Below are positions 26,361-35,703 of a stretch of 64,000 bases of DNA, in pieces; the stretch's first letter is position 1, and each line of letters opens with the position of its first letter. The notes below the pieces were generated by a model that was given only the letters and a program-made list of their open reading frames with translations, was not told where the DNA came from and did no database searches. The DNA is taken from positions 124,001 through 188,000 of the forward strand of contig JAFGFU010000013.1 of the NCBI GenBank assembly GCA_016930915.1. Direction: 5' to 3'. Made by a program: the position numbers and the translations under genes. Origin of the DNA: Campylobacterales bacterium. Its GTDB lineage: Bacteria; Campylobacterota; Campylobacteria; Campylobacterales; Sulfurospirillaceae.

Positions 26361-27224
26361 ATGGCGATTCACATTACCCATCTTCTAAAACGTTACTCGA
26401 AAAATGTCGTTTTAGACCATTTAGATTTAAGCATCAAACAAGGCTCTATCTTTGGTCTTTTAGGCCCTAATGGTGCAGGAAAAACCACCCTTGTTTCCAT
26501 TTTAAATTTTCTTATTCCCAAAGATGCAGGGAAAATTACGATTTTAGGGCATGACTGGGATAAAAACCAAAAAGAGATCAAATCTCTGTGTAGCCTCGTT
26601 CCCCAATCTTATGCCTTTTATCCAACGCTGAGTGCTTATGAAAACTTAGAATTTTTTGGTGCACTCCATGGACTTAAACATAAAGATTTGAGCCGTCAAA
26701 TTGCCTATGCCCTAGAGATGACGGCACTGGAAAAATACCGCCATAAACGTGCTGAGAGCTTTTCTGGAGGACTTAAACGACGGCTAAATATTGCTATTGG
26801 GCTCTTAAATAACCCTAAAATACTTTATCTTGATGAGCCAACTGTGGGTATTGACCCTCAATCTCGCCACTATATTTTAAATGTGATTAAAAAAATCAAC
26901 CAAAGCGAGGGAACGACCATTATTTATACCTCACACTACATGGATGAGATAGAGTATCTTTGCGATGATATTGCCATTTTAGACCACGGAAAAATTATGT
27001 TCCACCAAAGCAAAGAGGAGCTCATGAAAAATGACCACATCGCCACACTGCATTTAAGCGATGAGAGCCAAAAAGAGATCAACCTCTACGAAAATTACGA
27101 TGCGCTGGTGGACGTTTTTTGTGAAATCAAAGAAAAATCGTTACATGTAAAAGAGCTTCAACTGCCTAAAAACAGTTTAGAAGATCTCTTTTTATCATTG
27201 ACAAAAAAAGAGCTGAGGGATTAA
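26361..27224 (+). CDS. ABC transporter ATP-binding protein (ABC-2 export type)
   Basis: 287 residues with Walker A (GPNGAGKTT), signature (FSGGLKRRL), Walker B (ILYLDEPT) and H-loop (TSHYMDE). It pairs with the permease that starts at its stop. Such ABC-2 pairs are regular members of flexirubin clusters, but their cargo is not established. One palindrome core (27141) is read as LHVK. Confidence 0.92.
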   Translation: MAIHITHLLKRYSKNVVLDHLDLSIKQGSIFGLLGPNGAGKTTLVSILNFLIPKDAGKITILGHDWDKNQKEIKSLCSLVPQSYAFYPTLSAYENLEFFGALHGLKHKDLSRQIAYALEMTALEKYRHKRAESFSGGLKRRLNIAIGLLNNPKILYLDEPTVGIDPQSRHYILNVIKKINQSEGTTIIYTSHYMDEIEYLCDDIAILDHGKIMFHQSKEELMKNDHIATLHLSDESQKEINLYENYDALVDVFCEIKEKSLHVKELQLPKNSLEDLFLSLTKKELRD

Positions 27225-28384
27225 TGCTGTACCATACTTTAAAAAAAGAGTTTCTACTTATTTTACGCAATCAACACGCACTCATTGTACTCTTTGTGAT
27301 GCCAACTCTGTTTATTATTATCATGTCTTTAGCGCTTCAAAACACCTATGCTAATAAATACGATGTCAAACTCAACATTGGTGTTCAAAGCGAAAGTAAT
27401 GCCTCCGCTTTTGGCGCTTTTATGGATAAGCTCAATCAAAACCAATTTTTCAACTTTCGCCTCATTGAAAATGAAACCGTCATTGAAGAGGCACTCTCTA
27501 CTAAAACCTACGATTTTATTCTCTCTATGACACCTAATTTTATGGAAAATATTGTCAAAAATGAAGAAGCGTCCATTCAAATCATCTCACGCTCGGATGT
27601 CGCTTACCAACAAGTTGCCTTTTTAAAACAGTTTTTGAGTCTTAAAATGGCAGAGATGGTCATTGAAAATTTTTCAACCGTTCTCAACCTCAAATCAGCG
27701 ACACAAGCAAGCTTTGAAGAGAAAATTACCCATACGTATCTCCTTAAAGACAACCATCCCACACAAATCACCTCCGTACAACACAGTGTCCCTTCATGGC
27801 TTATTTTTTCGATGTTTTTTATTCTCATCCCTATCTCCAACACCTTTATTAACGAGAAAAATTTTGGCACCATGGACAAACTTCGCAGCATGAATATCCC
27901 CTTAAGTGGCGTTATGCTTGGAAAATTTATTCCCTATTTTGTGATGAATCAGTTACAGGTTTTTTGTATGCTCTTAGTGGGTATGTATCTCTTACCTCTT
28001 TTAGGAGGCGATGCGCTTGTGATTCAAGGAAGTCTCTTTTTGCTTATGCTCATCTCTGCTGTTGTTTCCATTGCGGCGATTTCCTTTGCACTGAGTATTG
28101 CGACCATCAGTAACAGCAGTGAAATGGCAACGATTTTGGGCGGAACGTCCAATATCATGCTTTCAGCACTGGGAGGCATTATGGTGCCTAAAATTGTGAT
28201 GCCAAAACTGATGCAAGATATTTCAGAAATTTCGCCTATGTCTTGGGCACTCGATAGCTTTTTGGAGGTTATTGTCAATGGTGGCAGTTTTGGAGACATT
28301 CAACATGCGCTTTTCAAACTCCTTACCTTTGCCCTTTGCTTTTTTAGCCTTGCTTACCTTATACTTAAATACAGGAGAGATTAA
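27224..28384 (+). CDS. ABC-2 type transporter permease
   Basis: 386 residues: one N-terminal membrane helix (ALIVLFVMPTLFIIIMSLAL), a large extracytoplasmic domain (about 45-180), then a block of five C-terminal helices (WLIFSMFFILIPISNTFI to the C-terminus). This is the layout of DrrB/YhhJ-like permeases. It overlaps the ATPase gene by one base. The ACP gene begins 3 bp after its stop. Confidence 0.9.
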   Translation: MLYHTLKKEFLLILRNQHALIVLFVMPTLFIIIMSLALQNTYANKYDVKLNIGVQSESNASAFGAFMDKLNQNQFFNFRLIENETVIEEALSTKTYDFILSMTPNFMENIVKNEEASIQIISRSDVAYQQVAFLKQFLSLKMAEMVIENFSTVLNLKSATQASFEEKITHTYLLKDNHPTQITSVQHSVPSWLIFSMFFILIPISNTFINEKNFGTMDKLRSMNIPLSGVMLGKFIPYFVMNQLQVFCMLLVGMYLLPLLGGDALVIQGSLFLLMLISAVVSIAAISFALSIATISNSSEMATILGGTSNIMLSALGGIMVPKIVMPKLMQDISEISPMSWALDSFLEVIVNGGSFGDIQHALFKLLTFALCFFSLAYLILKYRRD

Positions 28385-28387
28385 ACT

Positions 28388-28654
28388 ATGACCCAAACCC
28401 CTAATGCACTCAAACAAGAACTCAAAGAACTCATTTTAAAAGAGTGTGACAAAGAAGAGTTTAGTCCTGAAGATATTGACGATGATGCGCCTCTTTTTGG
28501 CTCAGATGCGCCTTTGCAACTTGATTCTATGGATGCACTTCAAATCTCTATGGCACTCAAAGAGAAGTACGGTATAGAGATTACCGATAGTAAAAAAATT
28601 CGCTCTATTATGGCAAATATTAATACCCTAGCAACCTTTATTGAGGCACGATGA
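28388..28654 (+). CDS. Acyl carrier protein (aryl polyene arm)
   Basis: 88 residues. The phosphopantetheine Ser lies in LQLDSMDALQ (D-S-M motif). The N-terminal stretch KEELILK-ECDKEEFSPEDIDDDAPLFG is of the type found in aryl polyene ACPs and resembles the second ACP at 41194-41445. It would carry the growing polyene. ATGA overlap with the ketosynthase gene. Confidence 0.9.
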   Translation: MTQTPNALKQELKELILKECDKEEFSPEDIDDDAPLFGSDAPLQLDSMDALQISMALKEKYGIEITDSKKIRSIMANINTLATFIEAR

Positions 28655-29808
28655 AAAAAAACAAAGCGTACATAACAGGTGCTTCGTTATGGTGTGCTTT
28701 GGGCAATACCTCTCATGAAATCACTCCTGCCTTGCGTGCTATTCATGCTCAAAACTATGAAACTTTTTTAAAAAAGCATTTTGCACAAAAGCCCTATTAT
28801 CACCTCTTAGAATCATTTGAATCTGAAGAGAAAAAACTCTATGCATGTATTGATGATGTCGTAAAAAAAGCTATTGAAGCAGCAAAATTAGACAAGGAAG
28901 AACAGGCTGAATTAGCCATTTTTATTGGCTCAACAGCTATGGGAATTTCTTTAAATGAAGAGAGCTATACACGCTACCAATTGACACAAGAAGGAAAAGC
29001 GTTTGAGCATGTTGGGTATGGCTACTTAGGTGAATACCTTGAAACGTTGACGCACTCCAAACATAAAGCACTTTTGTTTTCCACTGCCTGTACCTCTAGC
29101 GTTAATGCTCTTGCCTATGCATCTAAAATGATTGAGCAAGGCGTCATTTCAAAAGCGTTGGTTTTAGGCATTGAACTGTTTAATCAAACCACCTACAATG
29201 GCTTTTCTTCTTTAATGCTCCTCTCTAAAAGCAATATCTACCGTCCTTTTGATGAAAAAAGCGATGGAATTATTTTAGGAGAGGGGTGTTCAGCGCTTAT
29301 ACTCGAAAATCAACCCAAACACACAGATGATTTTTACTACAAAAGTTCAAAAAATATCTGCGATATTTACAGTGAAACCACAAGCGATCCCTCAGGTGAG
29401 CCTATTTTTGAAACGATGGATGGTGCACTTAAGGCAGCGCATCTTCACTTACATGACATCAATCTTATTAAAGCCCATGCCACGGGGAGTGAAAATAACA
29501 ACACTTCCGAAGCCAATGCCCTTAATCTTCTATTTGAAAAATATAAGACACACGCCCCTGTGACAGCATTAAAACCTTTTATTGGACATACGTTAGGGGC
29601 GAGTGGATGCAATGAAATTGCTTTAATGCTCTTATGCGCTAAAGAGGGCTTTCTTCCTCATACTTTAGGATTTGAAAAAGGAACACCCAAGACAAGCTTC
29701 ACACCCATGCGTGAGCCTTTTACATGTAAAGATAAACCTCTCTCCATACTTTTCAATTTTGTCGCCTTTGGGGGAAATACCACTTCCCTCATTTTGGCAC
29801 GAGATTAG
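28651..29808 (+). CDS. Beta-ketoacyl-ACP synthase (ApeO/ApeR-like)
   Basis: 385 residues with the Cys-His-His triad: Cys147 in STACTSS, His in KAHATGSEN and His in IGHTLGASG. It would elongate the aryl-primed chain. The gene immediately downstream encodes a short ketosynthase-like partner without the Cys, so the two probably form a ketosynthase/chain-length-factor pair. Confidence 0.9.
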   Translation: MKKNKAYITGASLWCALGNTSHEITPALRAIHAQNYETFLKKHFAQKPYYHLLESFESEEKKLYACIDDVVKKAIEAAKLDKEEQAELAIFIGSTAMGISLNEESYTRYQLTQEGKAFEHVGYGYLGEYLETLTHSKHKALLFSTACTSSVNALAYASKMIEQGVISKALVLGIELFNQTTYNGFSSLMLLSKSNIYRPFDEKSDGIILGEGCSALILENQPKHTDDFYYKSSKNICDIYSETTSDPSGEPIFETMDGALKAAHLHLHDINLIKAHATGSENNNTSEANALNLLFEKYKTHAPVTALKPFIGHTLGASGCNEIALMLLCAKEGFLPHTLGFEKGTPKTSFTPMREPFTCKDKPLSILFNFVAFGGNTTSLILARD

Positions 29809-29816
29809 GAGAGAAG

Positions 29817-30551
29817 ATGTATATTCACCATACTTATGAACTTTTAGAGCCTACTCAAGAGCTCACACTTTATAAACAAAAGCTAGCTTCTTTATGTAAA
29901 ATCAATCTCAGACGTGCCAATAAATTTAACCTTTTAGCCGTTTATGGCGCGCTCTCATGCCTTCAAAACAAAAACTTTTCTTCCAATATGGGTATCTACG
30001 TTGCTACCGAATATGGACCCGTAGAGAGTATGGTTTCTGTGTTAGAGCAGGTCAGTAAAAAAGATGGCATCATTATGCCTTTTGATTTTTTAGGCATCAA
30101 TACCAATGCCAGTTTTTACATCGCTCAAGCCCTCAAAGCAAAGGGGAAACATATGATGCTTACCGCACACCAACAAAGCTTTGAAAAAGCCCTTGAGTTA
30201 GCCTATTTTGATGTGACATACGCTGATGTGGAAGACGCCTTAATTGGGCAGGTTGAAGCCTCTTTGGAGTTTTTAAAACCCCTACACCAACCCTCTGACG
30301 AAGAGGTGTGTTTCGATAAAAGCTGTTGGATTTACGCCAACCAAAACCCTACAAATGCTCTGGCAAAAATTGAGCGTATCGAGAGCTTTGAGAGCATAGA
30401 AAAAGCAGAAGAACACCACCATACCACACTAAGTCTCACCTCTTTTTGGGAGCAACTTCAGAGCGTAAAAGAGAAAGAGATATCTTTACATGTAAAAAGC
30501 GATGAACGTGGAAAATGTATGGTTATCACACTTGTCAAACCACATTATTAA
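29817..30551 (+). CDS. Ketosynthase-like chain-length factor (ApeC-like)
   Basis: 244 residues resembling the N-terminal half of a ketosynthase (NKFNLLAVYGALSCLQ; GIYVATEYGPVESMV) with no active-site Cys-His-His set. In aryl polyene systems the ApeC-type subunit is inactive alone and pairs with the ketosynthase. It starts 8 bp after that gene. A palindrome at 30485 near the 3' end is read as LHVK. Confidence 0.78.
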   Translation: MYIHHTYELLEPTQELTLYKQKLASLCKINLRRANKFNLLAVYGALSCLQNKNFSSNMGIYVATEYGPVESMVSVLEQVSKKDGIIMPFDFLGINTNASFYIAQALKAKGKHMMLTAHQQSFEKALELAYFDVTYADVEDALIGQVEASLEFLKPLHQPSDEEVCFDKSCWIYANQNPTNALAKIERIESFESIEKAEEHHHTTLSLTSFWEQLQSVKEKEISLHVKSDERGKCMVITLVKPHY

Positions 30552-30561
30552 AGGAGTTTTT

Positions 30562-32055
30562 ATGAGAATTTTTCGTGTTGGGCTTACGCTCTTGCTTACA
30601 ACGTTCTCTTTATATGCTATCTCTGATGCGGATATCTGCAAAGAGGTAGAAAAGATTTCTCAGGAATCTAAACTCATCTATGAAAAATTTGATGATACAA
30701 AACATGCTTTAATTCTTTTAAACAACACAGAGTTTCGACGAATTCTCACTACAAAACCTTCATGCATGGATGAGAAAACGCACCTGCGATACTTAGAACA
30801 ATACGCCCTTTATCTCTCAAAAACAGCAGATTACCACACTCCTAGATACCTTGAGCCTCTCATGAAAATGTACCCCGAAAGTGCCCTATTTCATAAACTG
30901 CTTGGCAATTTTTATCAAAAAGAGTTTGAAAAACACACCCTCCCAAAAATGAGAGATTCTGCACTAGAATCTTATAAACGCTACATCGAATTTGCCACCA
31001 AAGAAAAACAAAAAATTGATCAAGATATTCAAGAGTTTGTCAAACACGGTGGTCTTAAAAAAGCACAAAGCACGTGGGCAGACCAACTAAACATCTCACG
31101 TGATATTCCTAAAAATGCCTTTAAAGCACACTACATCGATACAACCAATCCTAAAAAAATTGTTGCGTCTGAAATAGTTACAGAGATTAATGTCAATTAT
31201 CCCTACAAAGATTTTCACAACATTGATTCAGGTCACTTTGGGGGTTACTGGGTAGGAAATATTGAGTCTAAAACTGATGAAAAAAAGGTCTTTTACATCT
31301 CATTTAGCAACTCTAAATTGCGCCTTATTATCGATGGATATATCGTGTATGAAGGTCAAAGCAATGTTGAAATTCCCTATACCTTCACCAAAGGCTTTCA
31401 CAAAGTAGAAATCGAATACCTCAACGGATGGCATACCACCACCTTAGCCGTAAAAATCTTACCTGAAATCACAAAATACACGCAACAAGAACTCAAAGAG
31501 CGTCTCAATCTTCTTGAAAAAAACGAATTAGCATTTTGGTATGTTGGCGTCCATGAGAGTAAAAACAAAGACAATAGCATTAACATTACGCTTCAAAAAT
31601 CAGATAAACCTGTGGTATTACTCTTAGAATCACACCGTGCGAGTACATGGAAAATTAACAATCCTCTTCAGACAAACGTAAAAGCTATTCTGATTCACTC
31701 AAGCACACCCCAAAGCAGTATTGAAGGAGAAATCGATAAAAACACACCTATTTTATACAGCCAAAATAGGTTAGCAACAGGCTACAAACTCTTTCAAAAA
31801 TGCAGTTGTATCTCAGGGCATTTTCATTGTGAAGATGGCATGTTTTCACCCAAATCCTTCATTTTTGCACCTGAGGGTCAAACAATCAGTGGCTTTAGTG
31901 GCGCATACAGTATCCATGAGTTAAGTGTCCCTCAGGAAATAATGGACGATGAAAAATACGCACAGATAGAAGCACAAAAAGAGAAAAATGAGGCGCAAAG
32001 AAAAGAGTGTTCTCAAAATAAAAATGAGAACTTTGATACGATTTTTAAAAAATAA
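30562..32055 (+). CDS. Secreted protein of unknown function with TPR-like helices
   Basis: 497 residues from ATG 30562 (AAGGAG site 6 bp upstream). Signal peptide VGLTLLLTTFSLYAIS. The middle part has a helical repeat-like stretch (PLMKMYPESALFHKLLGNFYQKEFEKH). The part around residues 240-310 is beta-rich (KVFYISFSNSKLRLIIDGYIVYEG; FHKVEIEYLNGW), reminiscent of a PA14-type fold. C-terminal Cys pair (FQKCSCISGHFHC). It sits at the end of the aryl polyene plus arm, but may not belong to it. No function can be given. Confidence 0.72.
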   Translation: MRIFRVGLTLLLTTFSLYAISDADICKEVEKISQESKLIYEKFDDTKHALILLNNTEFRRILTTKPSCMDEKTHLRYLEQYALYLSKTADYHTPRYLEPLMKMYPESALFHKLLGNFYQKEFEKHTLPKMRDSALESYKRYIEFATKEKQKIDQDIQEFVKHGGLKKAQSTWADQLNISRDIPKNAFKAHYIDTTNPKKIVASEIVTEINVNYPYKDFHNIDSGHFGGYWVGNIESKTDEKKVFYISFSNSKLRLIIDGYIVYEGQSNVEIPYTFTKGFHKVEIEYLNGWHTTTLAVKILPEITKYTQQELKERLNLLEKNELAFWYVGVHESKNKDNSINITLQKSDKPVVLLLESHRASTWKINNPLQTNVKAILIHSSTPQSSIEGEIDKNTPILYSQNRLATGYKLFQKCSCISGHFHCEDGMFSPKSFIFAPEGQTISGFSGAYSIHELSVPQEIMDDEKYAQIEAQKEKNEAQRKECSQNKNENFDTIFKK

Positions 32056-32080
32056 AACCACTCTACTAAAAGGAATAGAT

Positions 32081-32503
32081 ATGAAAACAACATGGGCTAT
32101 CACAAGCACTCTGAGTCTGCTTTTATTAACAGGGTGTTCCATTAAACAGGAGATAAAACCTGTTGGAGCGATAGAAGTTAAAGAGGTGTGCATCATCCAA
32201 AATCCAGCGGTGCTCAACAATTTCCTACCCGTCTATCAGCAAGCACTGATTGAAAAAGGGTATAAGCCTATCCTCAAGCAATCCCCAGATAACATGAATG
32301 TTTGTCCGATCACCTCAACCTACACCGCAAACTGGCGTTGGGATATGGCACTTTATATGGCATACGCCAACATCAAAGTCTATAAAAATGGTGTTTTAAG
32401 TGGTGAGGCTACCTATGATTCCCTAAGTGGAAGTGCCAATATGGGAAAATTCATCAACGGTGAAACTAAAATCAAAGAACTGGTTGGACAACTTTACCCC
32501 TAA
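32081..32503 (+). CDS. Small lipoprotein (Sbal_3080-like)
   Basis: 140 residues with a lipoprotein signal (STLSLLLLTGC). The mature sequence (CIIQNPAVLNNFLPVYQQALIEKGY) resembles the small lipoprotein family named after Shewanella Sbal_3080; the function of that family is unknown. AAAGGA site precedes ATG 32081; it follows the previous gene by 25 bp. Confidence 0.7.
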   Translation: MKTTWAITSTLSLLLLTGCSIKQEIKPVGAIEVKEVCIIQNPAVLNNFLPVYQQALIEKGYKPILKQSPDNMNVCPITSTYTANWRWDMALYMAYANIKVYKNGVLSGEATYDSLSGSANMGKFINGETKIKELVGQLYP

Positions 32504-32558
32504 GCTCTCTTTTTACATGTAAAGAGTTTCTCTTTACATGTAACACCTATCATGCGTC

Positions 32559-33473
32559 TTAGTATTTTTTTCCTACGCAAGTAAGTAACTCTTTTTCATC
32601 AATCTCTTCCACTAAAGGTTTTAGACTCTTAAGTGTAAAAAGTTTCAAACTCTCGCTTTTGAGCGCTTTAAGTTCGGAGCTAAATCCGCTTTTACTAAAA
32701 ATAATATACATATCAGGCTCAAGTTCAGCCAAAGCGCACTGCTCTTTGAGTTTAGCAAATTCACTCTTTTTCACTTTACTGTTCGTATAGCGACAACTCC
32801 CAGCAATGAGTTTTCCAGATTGGCTCTTGGCTAAAATATCGATTTCTGAATTTTTATCCCAATAACCGCCTATCTCGACAATTTTATCTTCTTGAAAAAC
32901 GTGTTGCAAAAAGGCTTTTGCAAGGTTTTGAAAAACAATATCACTCAAACCCTGTTCACGGTTACTAAACGCTTTTTCAACCTCACTAAAATCATTCTCT
33001 TTAATCGTTTTATAATAAGGCGAAACAAAGGCAAACCAAAAACGCATAAACGGTGTTTGAAAGCGAAGTTTCTCAGAGTTATCATCCTCTTCTCTTAAGG
33101 GACGCTCCAACGAATACTCACGCTCCACCAAACCACTGCGTAAGAGCGCATGTAACGCCTCATTGCCCTCTTCTCTGCTTAAACGTGCCCGTTTATAAGA
33201 AGAAAAAAGACGTCCATCACCCGTAGCACAGGCACTTAAAAGGGCGTGGCTTAGTTTATTGCTATGCGTCAATTTAGTCATATCGGCATGAATATAGGTG
33301 TAATTCTTTAAGATTTTATGGCAAATCAGCTCAAAAAGCGGTTTTGTGGTATCTACATTCCACTGCGTACCCCCAAACACACTAAAATAGTCAATGGCAA
33401 CCTCAAGGTCACTCAGTTTATTTTGAAGGTAAAATGAGCGAAATTGCTCTAAAAACGTAGGATGTGTAGACAT
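32559..33473 (-). CDS. DUF234-type protein (C-terminal half of an archaeal-type ATPase, no P-loop)
   Basis: 304 residues. The middle (FQTPFMRFWFAFVSPYY) is the signature of the DUF234 region that normally follows an AAA-type ATPase. The C-terminus has a restriction-endonuclease-like core (EIDILAKSQSGKLIAGSCRY). The N-terminal P-loop ATPase is absent, and no ATPase fragment is next to it, so it is a stand-alone form. The function is unknown; a nuclease-like role is inferred from the fold signs only. It is convergent with the lipoprotein gene. Confidence 0.7.
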   Translation of the reverse strand: MSTHPTFLEQFRSFYLQNKLSDLEVAIDYFSVFGGTQWNVDTTKPLFELICHKILKNYTYIHADMTKLTHSNKLSHALLSACATGDGRLFSSYKRARLSREEGNEALHALLRSGLVEREYSLERPLREEDDNSEKLRFQTPFMRFWFAFVSPYYKTIKENDFSEVEKAFSNREQGLSDIVFQNLAKAFLQHVFQEDKIVEIGGYWDKNSEIDILAKSQSGKLIAGSCRYTNSKVKKSEFAKLKEQCALAELEPDMYIIFSKSGFSSELKALKSESLKLFTLKSLKPLVEEIDEKELLTCVGKKY

Positions 33474-33508
33474 TTAAAACCCTTTACAACGAAATATGGT
33501 AACGCAAT

Positions 33509-34300
33509 TTAACAAAAAAGCTGTGGCATTTTAGGGGTAGCACAATTCGTATACAACCTCACCCCAATGGCTTTCCATGCCTCATCTTCGATAACCCTTA
33601 CCTCATGAGGACACGCTCTAATACACGCACAACAGCGAATACAAAGCGAAGCCTCTGTCACCACCTCATGACTCACCTCAATCGCCCCAGTCGGACATAC
33701 ACTCTCACACAATCCGCACAATGTACATGCCACCCTACTCACAGGAGCAACGCTATTGGCTGGCATGCCGTTTTTATAAGGGAAATTTCCAGGCACGTCA
33801 ATCTCCACGCCCACAACACTTTCTAACGCAGCGATTTTACTTACTACTGCTTCGCCAAATGCTTTTGCACACGCCATATCAGAACTATCAGGTCTTCCCT
33901 GCGCTACTGGAAATTCCGCCGTTGAAAAAGAGTGTTCTCCTATAAAAGATGCCCCCGCCACAGGAACAAATCCCTGTTCAATGACCAAATGTTTCAGCTC
34001 CAAAAGCGCATCCTCAAATTCACGGTTACCATAAACCACCACGATAACCACTGGCGTATGCTCACCCTTAAGCTTTCTAAATCGCTCCACCGCATGAACA
34101 GGTAAACGCCCCGCATAAACAGGTGCGCCTATGATTACCACCTCTTCAGAGCCAAAGCACATCGCTTCAGCGTGTGTGGGAAGTGTCATATCTATGAACG
34201 TTGATGCTTGAATATCCATCCCAGAAGCAATACTCTCTAACACCGTTTTGGTTGTACGGGTAGGTGAAAAACCTACCATACTCATCTTTCTTATGTTCAC
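33509..34300 (-). CDS. EFR1-type flavodoxin-ferredoxin fusion
   Basis: 263 residues: a flavodoxin-like FMN domain (FSPTRTTKTVLESIASGM; IIGAPVYAGRLP) and a C-terminal pair of 4Fe-4S motifs (CTLCGLCESVCPTGAI and CIRCCACIRACPHEV). Proteins of this type shuttle low-potential electrons. Its place at the end of the DarA-DarB arm suggests a redox step in the pigment pathway, but no operon overlap shows this. A palindrome (34311) lies between it and the BtrH-like gene. Confidence 0.85.
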   Translation of the reverse strand: MNIRKMSMVGFSPTRTTKTVLESIASGMDIQASTFIDMTLPTHAEAMCFGSEEVVIIGAPVYAGRLPVHAVERFRKLKGEHTPVVIVVVYGNREFEDALLELKHLVIEQGFVPVAGASFIGEHSFSTAEFPVAQGRPDSSDMACAKAFGEAVVSKIAALESVVGVEIDVPGNFPYKNGMPANSVAPVSRVACTLCGLCESVCPTGAIEVSHEVVTEASLCIRCCACIRACPHEVRVIEDEAWKAIGVRLYTNCATPKMPQLFC

Positions 34301-34324
34301 GTGTTTTCCTTTTACATGTAAAAA

Positions 34325-35320
34325 CTACTCAAGCGCTTTTAAAAGCCTAAATGCCTTCTCTTCGTACGTTGAAGCCTCTATGAGTTTAGTGGCTATTTTT
34401 TGGGTATTGAGACTCTGGGGCTTTTTACTTCCCTCCACACAGTAGAGCGCAAACTCTCTTAACGCACTACCTGATTTTACCAGAAGCGCTGAGGCTTCTT
34501 CTAAGAGCATTTCATTCAAACCATAACCCTTTGCCTCTTGCAAAAATGCTGCGTAAACAAAGCGAAATCCACCGCCTCCCGTGCCAATCTCTTCTTGCAT
34601 GCGTACAATATGAGTGAGGTAATTCTTCACGTAACGCTGATTCTCTTCTGTTTGAAGACTTAGAATTTTTTGGGCTAATTTTTGCATCCCTTTTACCCCA
34701 GCAAAGGGAAAAGGCGTGAGCATCGCTTTAGCATTTTTCACAATGGCTTTGTGTAAGATGGCATGCATATCCACCTCTTGTGGCATGTTCTTAGGATAGT
34801 ACATAAACCCTTTGGGCGCAAAAACACCTTTGGCAAAACGAGCCTTACTTAGCCCCTCTTGCGAACACACCACCGCTTCTTCAAAAACGGGATCGGAGAT
34901 ACGATAGTTCTCCTCTTCCATACCATAGACCAAAAGATTGTGGGCATTAAAGTGAAAACGCATATCTTTGGGAAAATAGGGCAGATAATAGACCGAAGTT
35001 TGAAGCCCGACGATTTTTCCCTCTTTTACCAAATCTTTAAGCGCTTCATTCGCCTCTTTTTCACCTTTAAATGTCTGCGTTTTCATCGTTACATGTAAGG
35101 ATTTTGAAAGCGTTTTAATAATGCTTTTGGGCAGGCTTCGATAGGCGATTAAGGGAAGATTATTAACCTTCACAAAGGGCAGATAGACAAAGCTTAAGGC
35201 ATGTGCTAGACCAAACGCCATGGGTTCACTTAAAGGAAATCCATACGCTGAAAAAAGCGTTGCCATCACACCACTTTCACAGTGGGCAAATTGGGCGTGT
35301 TTAAAAGGCATTGGGGTCAA
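34325..35320 (-). CDS. BtrH-like N-terminal-domain protein, putative acyl-ACP transferase
   Basis: 331 residues with the N-terminal Cys-His region of the BtrH/papain-like family (FAHCESGVMATLF; HFNAHNLLVYGMEEENYRISDP). BtrH moves an acyl chain from an ACP to an acceptor amine in butirosin biosynthesis. Relatives are standard members of flexirubin-type clusters, where they could join the polyene acid to the dialkylresorcinol (inference). It overlaps the next gene by ATGA on the minus strand. Confidence 0.82.
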   Translation of the reverse strand: MTPMPFKHAQFAHCESGVMATLFSAYGFPLSEPMAFGLAHALSFVYLPFVKVNNLPLIAYRSLPKSIIKTLSKSLHVTMKTQTFKGEKEANEALKDLVKEGKIVGLQTSVYYLPYFPKDMRFHFNAHNLLVYGMEEENYRISDPVFEEAVVCSQEGLSKARFAKGVFAPKGFMYYPKNMPQEVDMHAILHKAIVKNAKAMLTPFPFAGVKGMQKLAQKILSLQTEENQRYVKNYLTHIVRMQEEIGTGGGGFRFVYAAFLQEAKGYGLNEMLLEEASALLVKSGSALREFALYCVEGSKKPQSLNTQKIATKLIEASTYEEKAFRLLKALE

Positions 35321-35703
35321 TGAAACTCCTTTAGTTCTCTCAGAGAAATCGAAAAAGCATCAGCGTAGCGTTGTAAAAGCGCATCACTCATGCGCTTGAA
35401 AACACGCATTTTAAGATGACGCTTGACTCGAAATTGAAACATACCCACCGCACTTGCTAAGGTTGGCAAATCCATGCGATTTTCGTACATGTAAAACGCA
35501 ATGGGCGAATCCTCACCCTTTTGAATGCGCTCCAAACACTCTTTTTTAAGTATTTCATACTCTTCCACGGCGACTTGGGTTGCAAACTCTTCCACAGAGC
35601 TTCCATAGTTATAGCGCTCAAAAGTACCCTGCTCATTTTGAGCGTACATCACCTTTTGCATTCCCTCAAGGGTTTCATTTTTTTCGTGCGGAATCTCTAT
35701 CAT
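35317..35703 (-). CDS. Small helical protein with XRE-like helix-turn-helix features, DAR cluster
   Basis: 128 residues. The C-terminal half (LASAVGMFQFRVKRHLKMRVFKR... ISLRELKEF) resembles an XRE-type helix-turn-helix. It lies between the DarB-like and BtrH-like genes, with an overlap on one side and no gap on the other, so it is translated with them. It could be a regulator or a small accessory protein; I do not recognise it. A palindrome core (35486) is read as YMY, with the base that would create a stop changed. Confidence 0.7.
   Translation of the reverse strand: MIEIPHEKNETLEGMQKVMYAQNEQGTFERYNYGSSVEEFATQVAVEEYEILKKECLERIQKGEDSPIAFYMYENRMDLPTLASAVGMFQFRVKRHLKMRVFKRMSDALLQRYADAFSISLRELKEFH

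Noticed and set aside
32559-33473. A broken ATPase pseudogene
   Set aside because: The reading frame is intact with a plausible start; no P-loop remnant is present upstream, so it is treated as a stand-alone DUF234-type protein.
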